From Amycolatopsis sp. A133 (lineage in GTDB: Bacteria; Actinomycetota; Actinomycetes; Mycobacteriales; Pseudonocardiaceae): a stretch of DNA of 64,000 nucleotides. The translations under genes were made by a program, and so were the position numbers. Below are positions 1-8,528 of the stretch, one piece after another. The stretch is from assembly GCF_031082405.1 (NCBI RefSeq), contig NZ_JAVHJU010000069.1, positions 186,001 through 250,000 on the forward strand. Direction: 5' to 3'. Numbering within the stretch: the stretch's first letter is position 1; each line of letters begins with the position of its first letter. Under the pieces are notes generated by a model that worked only from the letters and a program-made list of their open reading frames with translations, made no database searches and was not told the DNA's origin.

Positions 1-362
1 ACGGCCCGTTCCACCAGGTGCCCGAGCTGCTCTACTTCCGCCGCGACCACCCCGGCCGCGCGGAACGGGCCAACCCGACCATCCGGAGCCGGTGCGCGAA
101 TCTGGACCCGCGGCGCGCGAACCGGCTCCGGAACCCCACCGTCCGCCTGCTCGGCGAGTACGTCTACGGGTTCGCGGACCTGATCCGCCGCGCGCCGATC
201 TCGGCCGCCGACAAGCGCGAGTGCTTCGGCCACCTCGGCGCCTGGCTGACCAACCGGGCCCGCTCCGGCCACGGCGAGCGCGTCGAGGACCGCGCACCGA
301 CCGCCTCGGACGTCGCCACGGTCAACGAGATCGTGGCCGGCCGGGAAGGCAGGCTCGCGTGA
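1..362 (+). CDS. Glycosyltransferase family 2, C-terminal fragment
   Basis: The reading frame enters from outside the window (codons from base 3) and ends in TGA at 360-362, leaving about 119 C-terminal residues. The fragment reads GPFHQVPELLYFRRDHPGRA near its start, resembling the part of GT2 enzymes that follows the catalytic fold, and then a basic helical tail. It would transfer a sugar onto a lipid-linked exopolysaccharide precursor at the inner face of the membrane. The catalytic DxD region is missing, so donor and acceptor cannot be judged. The stop overlaps the GTG of the pyruvyl transferase gene (GTGA), so the two are translationally coupled. Family assignment rests on the tail only. 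Confidence 0.6.
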   Translation, partial: GPFHQVPELLYFRRDHPGRAERANPTIRSRCANLDPRRANRLRNPTVRLLGEYVYGFADLIRRAPISAADKRECFGHLGAWLTNRARSGHGERVEDRAPTASDVATVNEIVAGREGRLA

Positions 363-1543
363 AGCGTGCGCCCCGCGTCGGCGTGTTCGGCCTGCTCGGC
401 TCGGGCAACCTCGGCAACGACGGTTCCCTCGAAGCCGTGCTCGGCTACCTGCGCGCCGAGTACCCGGACGCGGTGCTGAGCGCCCTGGTGGGCGGTCCGG
501 AACTCGTCCGCGAGCGGTACGGCCTCGACACAACGCCGCTGCACTGGAACCAGTCCGAGTACGAGACGGCGTCCGGCCTGCGCTCCGTCGTCCTCAAGGG
601 TTTCGGCAAGCTCGTCGACATCGCCCGCACCGCGGCCTGGGTCCGGAAGCAGGACGTCGTCATCGTGCCCGGCATGGGCGTGCTCGAAGCGACGCTTCCG
701 CTGCGTCCCTGGGGTTTCCCGTATTCGCTCTTCCTCCTCTCCGCCACCGGGCGGCTCTTCGGCACCAAGGTGGCGCTCGTCTGCGTCGGCGCCAACGAGA
801 TCAGCGCCCGGGCGACGCGGACACTGGTCCGCTGGTCCGGCCGGCTGGCCGCCTACCGCTCCTACCGCGACGACATCTCACGCGACGCCATGCGCGCCAT
901 GGGCGTCGACACGAGTGCCGACCAGGTCTATCCCGACCTCGCCTTCTCCCTTCCCACCCCGGACGCCACCGGCGCGCCGGGCACCGTCGGTGTCGGGGTG
1001 ATGGCCTACTACGGCGGCAACGACGACCGCGCCGACGGCGACCGCATCTACCGCCACTACGTGGACACGATGAACCGTTTCGTCGCGTGGCTCGTTGACC
1101 AGGGCAGACCCGTCCGGCTGTTCATCGGCGACCGGATCGACCGGCAGGTCGTCGACGAGATCATCGAGAAGACCGCTTCCCCGCTGGTGACGGCGGCTTC
1201 GGCAGAGACCCTGGACGAGCTGATGCACGAGATGGCGGCGGTGGACAGCGTGGTGGCCACGCGCTACCACAACGTGCTCTGCGCCCTGAAGGTCGCGAAA
1301 CCGACCGTAGCGATCGGGTACGCACCGAAGAACGACGTGCTCATGGCGGAGATGGGCCTCGACGGCTTCACCCAGCGGGCGAAGACCGTCCGCTTCGACC
1401 GGCTCGTCGAGCAGTTCACCGAACTGGAGAACCGCTCGGCCGAACTGCGCCAGACGCTCCTGGAACGGAACGAGATGAACGCACAACGCCTCAAGGACCA
1501 GTTCGCCGCCCTTTCGGCGGCCCTCTTCGGGGGTGGGCGATGA
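359..1543 (+). CDS. Polysaccharide pyruvyl transferase family protein
   Basis: This 394-residue protein belongs to the WcaK/CsaB family, which transfers pyruvate from phosphoenolpyruvate to sugars of surface polysaccharides. The N-terminus has the glycine-rich GVFGLLGSGNLGNDGSLEA segment of the first Rossmann-like domain. The C-terminal half has the family signature with an Arg-Tyr-His motif (RYHNVLCALKVAKP) followed by IGYAPKNDVLM. GTG at 359 is chosen because it overlaps the stop of the preceding glycosyltransferase and opens directly on the conserved core; an in-frame opening as far back as 92 adds only low-complexity residues. Its stop overlaps the ATG of the epimerase gene. Probable role: adding an acidic pyruvyl ketal to the exopolysaccharide repeat. 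Confidence 0.85.
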   Translation: MKRAPRVGVFGLLGSGNLGNDGSLEAVLGYLRAEYPDAVLSALVGGPELVRERYGLDTTPLHWNQSEYETASGLRSVVLKGFGKLVDIARTAAWVRKQDVVIVPGMGVLEATLPLRPWGFPYSLFLLSATGRLFGTKVALVCVGANEISARATRTLVRWSGRLAAYRSYRDDISRDAMRAMGVDTSADQVYPDLAFSLPTPDATGAPGTVGVGVMAYYGGNDDRADGDRIYRHYVDTMNRFVAWLVDQGRPVRLFIGDRIDRQVVDEIIEKTASPLVTAASAETLDELMHEMAAVDSVVATRYHNVLCALKVAKPTVAIGYAPKNDVLMAEMGLDGFTQRAKTVRFDRLVEQFTELENRSAELRQTLLERNEMNAQRLKDQFAALSAALFGGGR

Positions 1544-2088
1544 AGGCCATTCCGGTGCCCGAGATCGACGGGGCGTATCTGTTCGAACCCACCCCGCACG
1601 CGGACCAGCGCGGGTTTTTCAGCCGGACGTTCGACCGCGACGTCGTCGCATCGGTGGGCATCGACCCGGACGGCTTCGTCCAGGACAGTCTTTCCCGTTC
1701 CCGCAAGGGTGTTGTCCGCGGGATGCACCTGCGCGGCGGGGCCGGCGAAGCGAAGCTGGTGCGGTGTTCGCACGGCGCGGTCTTCGACGTCGTGGTGGAT
1801 CTCCGACCGGATTCGCCGACATTCCGGAACATCAAAACGTTCGAACTTTCCGGGGACACCCAGGTTTCCGTGTACATCCCGGCGGGGTGCGCGCACGGAT
1901 TCCAGTCACTCACGGATCCCTCCGACGTTTCGTACCGTATCGATCGGGCGCACGATCCGGCGGAGGACATCACAATCTCGTACAAAGACCCTGAATTGGA
2001 CATTTCCTGGCCACTGTCGGTCACAATGGTCAGTGACCGGGACGAACGGGCGCCGTCTCTCGGAGAGGCGTTGAAACCAACGAGGTGA
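1540..2088 (+). CDS. RmlC-like dTDP-4-dehydro-6-deoxysugar 3,5-epimerase
   Basis: This 182-residue single-domain cupin has the length of RmlC enzymes, which epimerise dTDP-4-keto-6-deoxyglucose at C3 and/or C5. Key residues fall at the usual positions: RGF near residue 24, His63 in VVRGMHLR, His119 in PAGCAHGF and Tyr132. The usual glutamine after the first histidine motif is replaced, so specificity (3,5- versus 3-epimerase) is open. The start overlaps the pyruvyl transferase stop (ATGA), placing it in the same operon. A class III aminotransferase follows, so the product could be an amino-deoxysugar. No RmlA, RmlB or RmlD is visible in the window; its substrate must come from elsewhere. Confidence 0.82.
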   Translation: MKAIPVPEIDGAYLFEPTPHADQRGFFSRTFDRDVVASVGIDPDGFVQDSLSRSRKGVVRGMHLRGGAGEAKLVRCSHGAVFDVVVDLRPDSPTFRNIKTFELSGDTQVSVYIPAGCAHGFQSLTDPSDVSYRIDRAHDPAEDITISYKDPELDISWPLSVTMVSDRDERAPSLGEALKPTR

Positions 2089-2096
2089 GCCACGAC

Positions 2097-3413
2097 ATGG
2101 GAACGAACCTGCCCCGCTCCGCGACGGCGAACGAGCGGCTGCACCGGGCCATCCCGGGCGGTGCGCACACCTACGCCAAGGGCTCGGACCAGTATCCCGA
2201 AGGGATGGCCCCGGTCATCTCCCACGGCCGCGGCGGTCACGTCTGGGACGTCGACGGCAACGAGTACGTCGAGTACGGCGCCGGGCTGAGAGCCGTCAGC
2301 CTCGGCCACGCCCACCCGCGGATTCTCGAAGCGGTGCGGGGCCAGCTGGAGAAGGGCAGCAACTTCATCCGGCCCTCGATCATCGAGGCCGAGGCCGCCG
2401 AGCGGTTCCTCGAGAACGTGCCGACGGCCGACATGGTGAAGTTCACCAAGAACGGCTCCGACGCAACGACCGCCGCGGTCCGGCTCGCCCGCGCCGCCAC
2501 CGGCCGCAAGCTCGTGGCCAAGTGCGCCGACCACGCCTTCTTCTCCACCGACGACTGGTTCATCGGCACCACGCCGATGAACGCCGGCATCCCGGACGAG
2601 ACGACCGAGGCGACGGTGTCCTTCCCGTACGGCGATCTGCAGGCCGCGGAGGAGCTGCTGCAGCGCCACGATGGCGAGATCGCATGCATGATCCTGGAGC
2701 CGGCCGCGGCGGTGGAACCGCCGCCGGGGTACCTGCAGGGCCTGCGCGAACTCACCACCCGGCACGGCGTCGTCCTCGTCTTCGACGAAATGATCACCGG
2801 CTTCCGGTGGTCGGCCCACGGTGCGCAGGGCCTCTACGGCGTCACACCCGACCTCTCGACGTTCGGCAAGGCGCTCGGCAACGGCTTCGCGGTGTCGGCG
2901 CTGGCGGGCAAGCGAGAGCTGATGGAGATCGGCGGCCTCCGCAGCGACCGCGAGCGCGTGTTCCTGCTCTCGACGACGCACGGCGCGGAGACCCACTCGC
3001 TGGCCGCCGCGATGGCGGTCATGGACGTCTACCGCGACGAGGACGTCATCAGCCGCATGCACGCCCTCGGCGACCGGCTCGCCGCCGGCGTCCGCGAGGT
3101 GGCGGCCGGGATCGGCGTCGAGGACCACGTGGTCGTCCGCGGCCGGGCCAGCAACCTGGTCTTCGGCACGCTCGACGAGCAGGGCAAGCCCTCGCAGCCG
3201 TACCGGACGCTGTTCCTGCGCGAGCTGATCGGCGGCGGCGTGCTCGGACCGTCCTTCGTGGTCAGTGCCGCGCTCACGGAGGCCGACATCGACAAGACCG
3301 TCGACGTCGTCGCCCAGGCCTGCACGGTGTACCGCAAGGCCCTCGACGCCAACGACCCGGCGCCGTGGATGGGCGGGCGCCCGGTGCAGCCCGTGTTCCG
3401 CAAATACGCCTGA
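2097..3413 (+). CDS. Class III PLP aminotransferase (glutamate-1-semialdehyde aminomutase-like)
   Basis: This 438-residue fold-type I PLP enzyme resembles HemL and sugar or polyketide class III aminotransferases. It shows the N-terminal PGGAHTYAKGSDQYP segment, the cofactor aspartate in LVFDEMITGFRW and the Schiff-base lysine in STFGKALGNG (about residue 258). ATG 2097 is preferred because GAGGTGAG at 2082-2089 sits 7 nt upstream; GTG 2085 overlapping the epimerase stop is the alternative. As last gene of an exopolysaccharide operon after an RmlC-like epimerase it more likely aminates a sugar or small substituent than makes tetrapyrrole precursors. A housekeeping hemL role cannot be excluded from sequence alone. 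Confidence 0.75.
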   Translation: MGTNLPRSATANERLHRAIPGGAHTYAKGSDQYPEGMAPVISHGRGGHVWDVDGNEYVEYGAGLRAVSLGHAHPRILEAVRGQLEKGSNFIRPSIIEAEAAERFLENVPTADMVKFTKNGSDATTAAVRLARAATGRKLVAKCADHAFFSTDDWFIGTTPMNAGIPDETTEATVSFPYGDLQAAEELLQRHDGEIACMILEPAAAVEPPPGYLQGLRELTTRHGVVLVFDEMITGFRWSAHGAQGLYGVTPDLSTFGKALGNGFAVSALAGKRELMEIGGLRSDRERVFLLSTTHGAETHSLAAAMAVMDVYRDEDVISRMHALGDRLAAGVREVAAGIGVEDHVVVRGRASNLVFGTLDEQGKPSQPYRTLFLRELIGGGVLGPSFVVSAALTEADIDKTVDVVAQACTVYRKALDANDPAPWMGGRPVQPVFRKYA

Positions 3414-3506
3414 TCCCCGCACGGGCGGGCCGGATTCACCCGTTGGGTCCGATGAGGACACTTGAGGGTGACTGTTTTCCGGCCCGTTCGTGCGTAACTT
3501 CCATCC

Positions 3507-4988
3507 ATGGGCAGATCTCGTTCGGTTCTCGTTGCTGCTTGCTCGCTCCTGATCGCCGTGGCGTGCCCCGCGATCGCGCGCGCCGCCGACGGACCGGGTC
3601 CGGTGTGCGGGCACCAGCCGGCCGGGTACGAGCAGCCACCTTCCGGAGCCGTCACCGTCGATCCGGGTGTCGACAGCGATCTGTCGGCCAAGACGGCGGC
3701 CCACCCGGCGGGCACGACGTTCTGGCTCCGCCCCGGCACCCACACGCTGGGCAGCGACGAGTTCGGCCAGGTCGTCCCCAAGGACGGCGACGTCTACCTC
3801 GGCGCGCCGGGCGCGGTCGTCGACGGCCGCGGCGTCAACCGGGCCGCCTTCACCCAGCAGGCGCGCAACGTCGAGATCCGCGGCCTCACCATCCGCGGGT
3901 TCGCCGCGCTGCAGGACCAGGGTGTGGTCAACCACGACTCCGGCGACGGCTGGCTCATCGAGAACACCACCATCGAGGACAACGCCGGCGCGGGGCTGAT
4001 GGCCGGTGCCGGCCAGGTCGTGCGACACAGCTGCCTGCGCAACAACGGCCAGTACGGGCTCAACGCGTACCAGGCGGGCGACGGCATCACCGGGCTGGTG
4101 CTCGAGGGCAACGAGATCACCGGCAACAACACCGGTGACTGGGAGGCCAAGGTGCCGGGCTGCGGGTGCAGCGGCGGCGCCAAGTTCTGGGCCGTGAACG
4201 GGGCCGACATCCGCGGCAACTGGGTCCACGGCAACCACGGCGCCGGGCTGTGGGCCGACACGAACAACAACGACTTCTTCGTCGAGGACAACCTGTTCGA
4301 GGCCAACGACGCCGAGGGGCTGTTCTACGAGACCAGCTACAACCTGGCCCTGCGCGGCAACACGTTCCGCGGCAACACCCTGGTGCAGGGCCGCGCGTTC
4401 GCGACGCGCGGCGACAACTTCCCGGTGGCGACGGTGTACCTGTCGGAGTCGGGCGGCGATCCGCGCGTGCCGGCGCGGACGTCGGCCATCGACATCAGCG
4501 GGAACACCTTCGAGGACAACTGGGCCGGCATCACGTTGTGGGAGAACGCCGACCGCTTCTGCAACAGCCCGGCGAACACGTCTTCGGGCTACTGCACCAA
4601 GGCAGCGGCGAAGTCTTCGTGCACCTCGGGCAAGATCGAGAACGCCCCGGCGTACGACGACTGCCGCTGGAAGACGCAGCGGGTGGAGATCCACGGGAAC
4701 ACCTTCCGGTTCGACGCGGGACGGATGGGCTGCACGAGCCTGTGCGGGCGGATGGCTCTGCTGTCGAACTTCGGGACGTTCCCGGACTGGTCGCCTTACA
4801 AGGGAACGGTGATCGAGGAGGCCATCACCTTCCGCCAGGCCAACCGGTGGCACGACAATTCCTACCTCGGGCCGTGGACTTTCGTCGTGCATGACACCTC
4901 CCAGACGGTCGACGCTGCGGGCTGGCGGGCGAACCCCTACTCGCAGGACGAGTGCTCTTCGTTCGACGGTGGGCCCGCCGGCTGCTGA
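3507..4988 (+). CDS. Secreted right-handed parallel beta-helix protein
   Basis: This 493-residue protein begins with a Sec signal peptide (basic start, hydrophobic core to about residue 24, ARA-A cleavage). The mature part has repeated short strands rich in Gly, Asn and Asp (for example EGNEITGNNTGDWEAK) typical of the parallel beta-helix fold of pectate lyases and mannuronan C5-epimerases, plus several Cys that may form disulfides. Catalytic residues could not be assigned. It is strongly similar to the lipoprotein at 8529-10055. No ribosome site precedes ATG 3507, but TAACTT at 3495-3500 could be a -10 element giving a leaderless mRNA. It sits inside the exopolysaccharide locus, so an extracellular lyase or epimerase acting on that polymer is inferred. 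Confidence 0.75.
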   Translation: MGRSRSVLVAACSLLIAVACPAIARAADGPGPVCGHQPAGYEQPPSGAVTVDPGVDSDLSAKTAAHPAGTTFWLRPGTHTLGSDEFGQVVPKDGDVYLGAPGAVVDGRGVNRAAFTQQARNVEIRGLTIRGFAALQDQGVVNHDSGDGWLIENTTIEDNAGAGLMAGAGQVVRHSCLRNNGQYGLNAYQAGDGITGLVLEGNEITGNNTGDWEAKVPGCGCSGGAKFWAVNGADIRGNWVHGNHGAGLWADTNNNDFFVEDNLFEANDAEGLFYETSYNLALRGNTFRGNTLVQGRAFATRGDNFPVATVYLSESGGDPRVPARTSAIDISGNTFEDNWAGITLWENADRFCNSPANTSSGYCTKAAAKSSCTSGKIENAPAYDDCRWKTQRVEIHGNTFRFDAGRMGCTSLCGRMALLSNFGTFPDWSPYKGTVIEEAITFRQANRWHDNSYLGPWTFVVHDTSQTVDAAGWRANPYSQDECSSFDGGPAGC

Positions 4989-5448
4989 TCACGAGCATGC
5001 CGAACGGCTCCGACAATTTCCACCACGTCCGGCGCGAACGAGCAAGATTTCCGTTGTGCCACAAGGAAAAAATCGCGAACGGAGCATTTCGGACACCGGT
5101 TCACCCTTTTCAGCGATGGCGCTCGCACGCATGTTCGGTACCGTCGAAGACATGACCGCCTCGACGCGCCAGACCGTCCACACTGGACCGATGACGACCG
5201 CAGTTCGCAGATCGCCGAACTCCGCCCTCGGTTCACCTCGAAGACGCCCGGCCGGTGTCATCACGAACCGGCCGCCCGAGCACACAGCCAATCATCCGAG
5301 CCGACCCGCGCCCCGGTCACCCGAGCGCTTACCCACCGCCCGCCCGAGCCGACCAGCACCCCCGTCGCTCCGGCACGCAGCCCCCGATCGGCTCCGACCC
5401 GCGCACCGGCCATCAGCACCCAGTACTCCAGCGTGCAGCCTCCACGCT
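4989..5448. other. 460-bp intergenic region between convergent genes
   Basis: This stretch separates the plus-strand beta-helix gene from the minus-strand PAP2 gene. Its first 110 bases are clearly less GC-rich than the surroundings (an A-run lies near 5069-5074). The remainder is a cytosine-rich, low-complexity sequence with frames open in several phases but no credible start or domain. I see no strong terminator and no RNA gene. It may be the eroded tail of a gene or simply spacer. Confidence 0.4.
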
Positions 5449-6096
5449 TCAAAGCCGGTCGGCGACGCGGTCCAGCACCCCAGCGGTCACCGGCACCGCG
5501 GCCAGCGCAGCGCAAAACCCACCGACCGCATCCGTCGGGTAGTGCGCACCCAAGGCCACCTCCGCCCATCCCATCGCGACCCCGGCCACCAGAGCGAACC
5601 CCAGAGTCAGCGACACCGCGACTCCGCGCCCGAGCGCCAGCCGGTCGGTGAGCAGAAACGCGATGATCAGCGCGAGCGCCGTCGCCATCGCCGTGTGCCC
5701 GCTCGGGTACGACAGGAACTCGCCGTGGATGGTGCGCCCGACCAGCGGCTTCAGCACCGTCGTCACCGCCACCGTGACCACGACGCCCACCACCGTCAGC
5801 ACGGCCGTCCGGACGCGCCGGACCAGGCAACACACCCCCGCGAGGAGGCCGATCAGGATCACCGACCCCACCGGCTCGCCGCCGAAGTCGACGACCAGGG
5901 CCACGTATCGCCACGGCGGCCGGACCCCGTCGATCGACGGCAGGAGCGCCGCGTCGATCCCGGTCAGGCCCGAGTCGTGGAAGTGGAGGATGCCGAGCGC
6001 CACGAGGACCGCCGTCGCGAGGGCGGCCGACATCGCCAGCGGGGCACGCAGCACGACCGGCAGGGCCGCGGGTGCCGTCCGGACCAGCTCCCTCAC
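5449..6096 (-). CDS. PAP2-superfamily membrane phosphatase-like protein
   Basis: This 215-residue protein has about five to six hydrophobic helices and the layout of lipid phosphate phosphatases. Motif 1 reads LKPLVGRTIHGE, motif 2 SYPSGHT and motif 3 EVALGAHYPTD. The catalytic histidines in motifs 2 and 3 are present. However, the motif 3 arginine (usual S-R-x5-H) is replaced by glutamate, and motif 1 has R-T instead of R-P. In a polysaccharide locus such proteins often recycle undecaprenyl diphosphate or act on lipid-linked sugars. GTG 6096 is chosen because it overlaps the stop of the upstream glycosyltransferase (GTGA). Activity is uncertain given the altered motif. Confidence 0.72.
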   Translation of the reverse strand: MRELVRTAPAALPVVLRAPLAMSAALATAVLVALGILHFHDSGLTGIDAALLPSIDGVRPPWRYVALVVDFGGEPVGSVILIGLLAGVCCLVRRVRTAVLTVVGVVVTVAVTTVLKPLVGRTIHGEFLSYPSGHTAMATALALIIAFLLTDRLALGRGVAVSLTLGFALVAGVAMGWAEVALGAHYPTDAVGGFCAALAAVPVTAGVLDRVADRL

Positions 6097-7262
6097 CCGG
6101 CGATCGCCGTCTCGTACCCGGCGATCAGCCGGTCCAGCCCCACCGCGGGCGTGAAGTCCTTCTCGTACCGGACGCGGGCCGCGTCGCCCATGTCGCGGTT
6201 GTGGTCGCCGACGACCGCGCGCAGGCGGTCCGCGAGTGAGGCCGCGTCGTTCGGTACGTGCAGGAGACCGGTGACACCGTCGTCGACGAGCTCGGGGAAC
6301 GCGCCGTGCGCGGCCGCGACCGTCGGGACGCCGGCGGCCATCGCCTCGACCACCACCAGGCCGAAGGCTTCCAGCCACGTCGACGGCGCGACCACCGCGA
6401 CCGCGTCGGCGGTCAGCGCGCGGCACTCCGCTTTGTTCTGGAGGCCGACGTACGAGACGTCGGAACGTCCGGCCGCCCAGGCGGCGACCTCGTCCTGCAT
6501 CGGGCCCGTGCCGGCGATGACCAGGGGCGCCCCCAGGGCACCGCCGAGGTCATCCCAGGCCCGCATCAGCAGGTCGACCCCCTTTTCCTCGGTGACGCGG
6601 CCGAGGAACAGCACGTGCTTCCCGTCGCCGGTGCGGCGGACGCCGGGGTCGGTGACGAAGTTGTGCTTCACCGCCATCCGCTCGCCGGGCATCCCGGCCG
6701 ACACCAGGAGGTCACGTTGGGCCGCCGAAATGCAGAAGAACCGGGACACGCCCGTCCACCACCGGCGCCGGTTCGCGACCATGCTCGCCGCCATCGGGAC
6801 CGTGGCCGCGCTCGAACCGCGGTAGCAGCCGTGCTTCACCGCCGGCAGCGGTGAGCCGCCGACGCACTCGGTGCAGATGCGGCCGTCGCGGTGGAGCGTG
6901 CCGGGCGGGCAGACCATCGTGTAGTTGTGCAGCGTCGCGACCGCGGGCACCCCCGCGTCCGCGCAGGCGGCGACCACCGACGGTGACAGCAGCGGGAACG
7001 TGTTGTGGATGTGCACGACGTCCGGGCGCGACGCCCGCAGCCGGGCGGCGAGCTCCTTCCGCACCGCCGGGTTCCACGGCACCATCAGCGGCACCGTGGC
7101 TTTGCGGGGCAACGGCATCGCGGCGATGTCGTCGCTGCGGCGTTCGAACAGCGACACCTGGTGACCGCCCTCGGCGAGCAGCGTCACCTCGGCGTCGACG
7201 ACGTTGTTCTCGCCGCTGGGCTGCTCGGACCGGTACCGGTTGTGCACCACGAGCACCTTCAC
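6093..7262 (-). CDS. Glycosyltransferase family 4
   Basis: This 389-residue GT-B enzyme has the N-terminal acceptor domain (LVVHNRYRSEQPSGENNVV) and the GT4 donor-binding region with GRVTEEKGVDLLMRAW, then the E-x7-E motif in APSTWLEAFGLVVVEAMAAG, which binds the nucleotide-sugar. The middle holds a cysteine-rich patch near residues 125-145 (MVCPPGTLHRDGRICTECVG), seen in some exopolysaccharide GT4 enzymes. GTG 7262 overlaps the stop of the Wzy/WaaL-like gene, and its own stop overlaps the PAP2 start, so it is mid-operon. It would add a sugar to the lipid-linked repeat unit on the cytoplasmic face. Donor sugar is not predictable from sequence. Confidence 0.87.
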   Translation of the reverse strand: MKVLVVHNRYRSEQPSGENNVVDAEVTLLAEGGHQVSLFERRSDDIAAMPLPRKATVPLMVPWNPAVRKELAARLRASRPDVVHIHNTFPLLSPSVVAACADAGVPAVATLHNYTMVCPPGTLHRDGRICTECVGGSPLPAVKHGCYRGSSAATVPMAASMVANRRRWWTGVSRFFCISAAQRDLLVSAGMPGERMAVKHNFVTDPGVRRTGDGKHVLFLGRVTEEKGVDLLMRAWDDLGGALGAPLVIAGTGPMQDEVAAWAAGRSDVSYVGLQNKAECRALTADAVAVVAPSTWLEAFGLVVVEAMAAGVPTVAAAHGAFPELVDDGVTGLLHVPNDAASLADRLRAVVGDHNRDMGDAARVRYEKDFTPAVGLDRLIAGYETAIAG

Positions 7263-8527
7263 GCGCCTGCACCTCGCACGTCTGCCCCCTTCGCCGGGAT
7301 GAATGCTTGTTCGTCGGACTGCGGCACCCCGCGGACCAGCAGCGACGCGGCGACCGCCAGGTGGAGCAGGTACGGCGACGCGTCGCCGAGGCCCGCTTCG
7401 GTGTAGGACGCCGAAATGCAGTAGGTGATCAGGAAGATCGCGCACGCGCGAGCCAAGGACGGCGGCCGCAGCGCGGCCACCACGACCAATGTGAGGAGGA
7501 ACCCCGCCACCAGCGCGATCCCGACGAAACCCTGCTCGTGGTAGATCGCGAGCCAGCTGTTGTCGATCGGGAGGCCGTCGTAGGACTTGTCCGTCAGGCC
7601 GACGCCGAAGATGTACTCCGCCGTCGACCGCGGGGCCTCCAGCAGCGCGTCCCACACCTTCGCGCGGCCGGTGAGGCTGGAGAAGTTGTCGGCGCTCTGC
7701 CCGCGGAGGAACCACGTCTGCAGCGCACCCGCGAGCACCACACCCGCGGCCCCGCCGACGCCGACCGTCCACGCGAACACCTTCCGCGCGCGGGCACTGG
7801 TCAACACCATCGACAGGAAGGCCACCGCGAGGCCGGCGACGAGGCCGAGCGTCGCCGTGCGGGTGTGCGTGAGCATCAGCAGCCCCACCACCGGCACCAC
7901 GATCGCCAGCGCGCTGCGCCACGTCGTGTGGCGCCCGAACCAGAGGAGGAGCGTGAGCCCGGCGATGACGGCCGCGTACTGACCGATCTGCGGCGGGGTC
8001 AGCGGCCAGACCGCGCCCGAAAGCCGGCCGCCGTACTCCTCCGGCATGGCGTTGCCGGGCGAGATCACCAGGCCGATCGCGACCGACGCGAGCACGACCG
8101 CGTAGGTGCGGATGTGGTACCGGACGAAGCTGAACCCGCCGTCCCACCAGCGGGTCAGCAGCCAGAGCGTGGAGACGAACACCGTGAGCCGGAAGCACCG
8201 GAACAACGCGCCGGCGCCCTCCTGCAGGTCGGCGCTGGAAAGAATGCTCGACACGAGCAGCGCCGTCAGCAGCAGCAGGTACGCGCTCGGGCGGATCCGC
8301 AGGTGCTTGTTCAGCGCCAGCGCGATCACGAACGCCGTCATCAGCGAACCCATGGTGACCAGCTGGCTGACCGACCGCGGCAGCGGAAGGACCGTCTTCG
8401 CGCCGGTCGAGCCGAGCGTGTTCAGGATGAGCAGCGCCCACGCCAGGCCCGCCCACTTCGGCGTCGAGGACGCCGGTTGGGGCGGGGCGTCGCCGCGGAT
8501 GCCTGCCGGTCCGGTGTGCACCGTCAT
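7259..8527 (-). CDS. O-antigen ligase/polymerase-like membrane protein (Wzy/WaaL type)
   Basis: This 422-residue integral membrane protein has roughly ten to twelve hydrophobic segments and the conserved loop with HTRTATLGL found in O-antigen ligase-like proteins. A long extracytoplasmic loop follows (about residues 245-310, including SLTGRAKVWDALLEAP), where Wzy and WaaL enzymes act on lipid-linked chains. With two Wzz-like proteins nearby, a polymerase role outside the membrane is the likeliest function; ligation to a cell-surface acceptor is the alternative. It starts at ATG 8527, one base after the stop of the beta-helix lipoprotein gene, and overlaps the downstream GT4 start. No Wzx flippase is visible in this window. 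Confidence 0.8.
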   Translation of the reverse strand: MTVHTGPAGIRGDAPPQPASSTPKWAGLAWALLILNTLGSTGAKTVLPLPRSVSQLVTMGSLMTAFVIALALNKHLRIRPSAYLLLLTALLVSSILSSADLQEGAGALFRCFRLTVFVSTLWLLTRWWDGGFSFVRYHIRTYAVVLASVAIGLVISPGNAMPEEYGGRLSGAVWPLTPPQIGQYAAVIAGLTLLLWFGRHTTWRSALAIVVPVVGLLMLTHTRTATLGLVAGLAVAFLSMVLTSARARKVFAWTVGVGGAAGVVLAGALQTWFLRGQSADNFSSLTGRAKVWDALLEAPRSTAEYIFGVGLTDKSYDGLPIDNSWLAIYHEQGFVGIALVAGFLLTLVVVAALRPPSLARACAIFLITYCISASYTEAGLGDASPYLLHLAVAASLLVRGVPQSDEQAFIPAKGADVRGAGA

Positions 8528-8528
8528 G

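Noticed and set aside
2085..3413. Housekeeping hemL for tetrapyrrole synthesis
   Set aside because: Not excluded by sequence, but the operon of pyruvyl transferase and RmlC-like epimerase with translational overlap makes a sugar-modifying role more likely.
5054..5074. Intrinsic terminator after the beta-helix gene (TTGTGCCACAA followed by A-run)
   Set aside because: The stem is short with a bulge, and the downstream tract is A rather than T on the transcribed strand.
4891..6825. Very long plus-strand open frame through the PAP2 and GT4 genes
   Set aside because: High GC content keeps many antisense frames open. The translation is low-complexity Arg/Pro/His-rich with no domain, while the minus strand encodes coherent families with matching overlaps.
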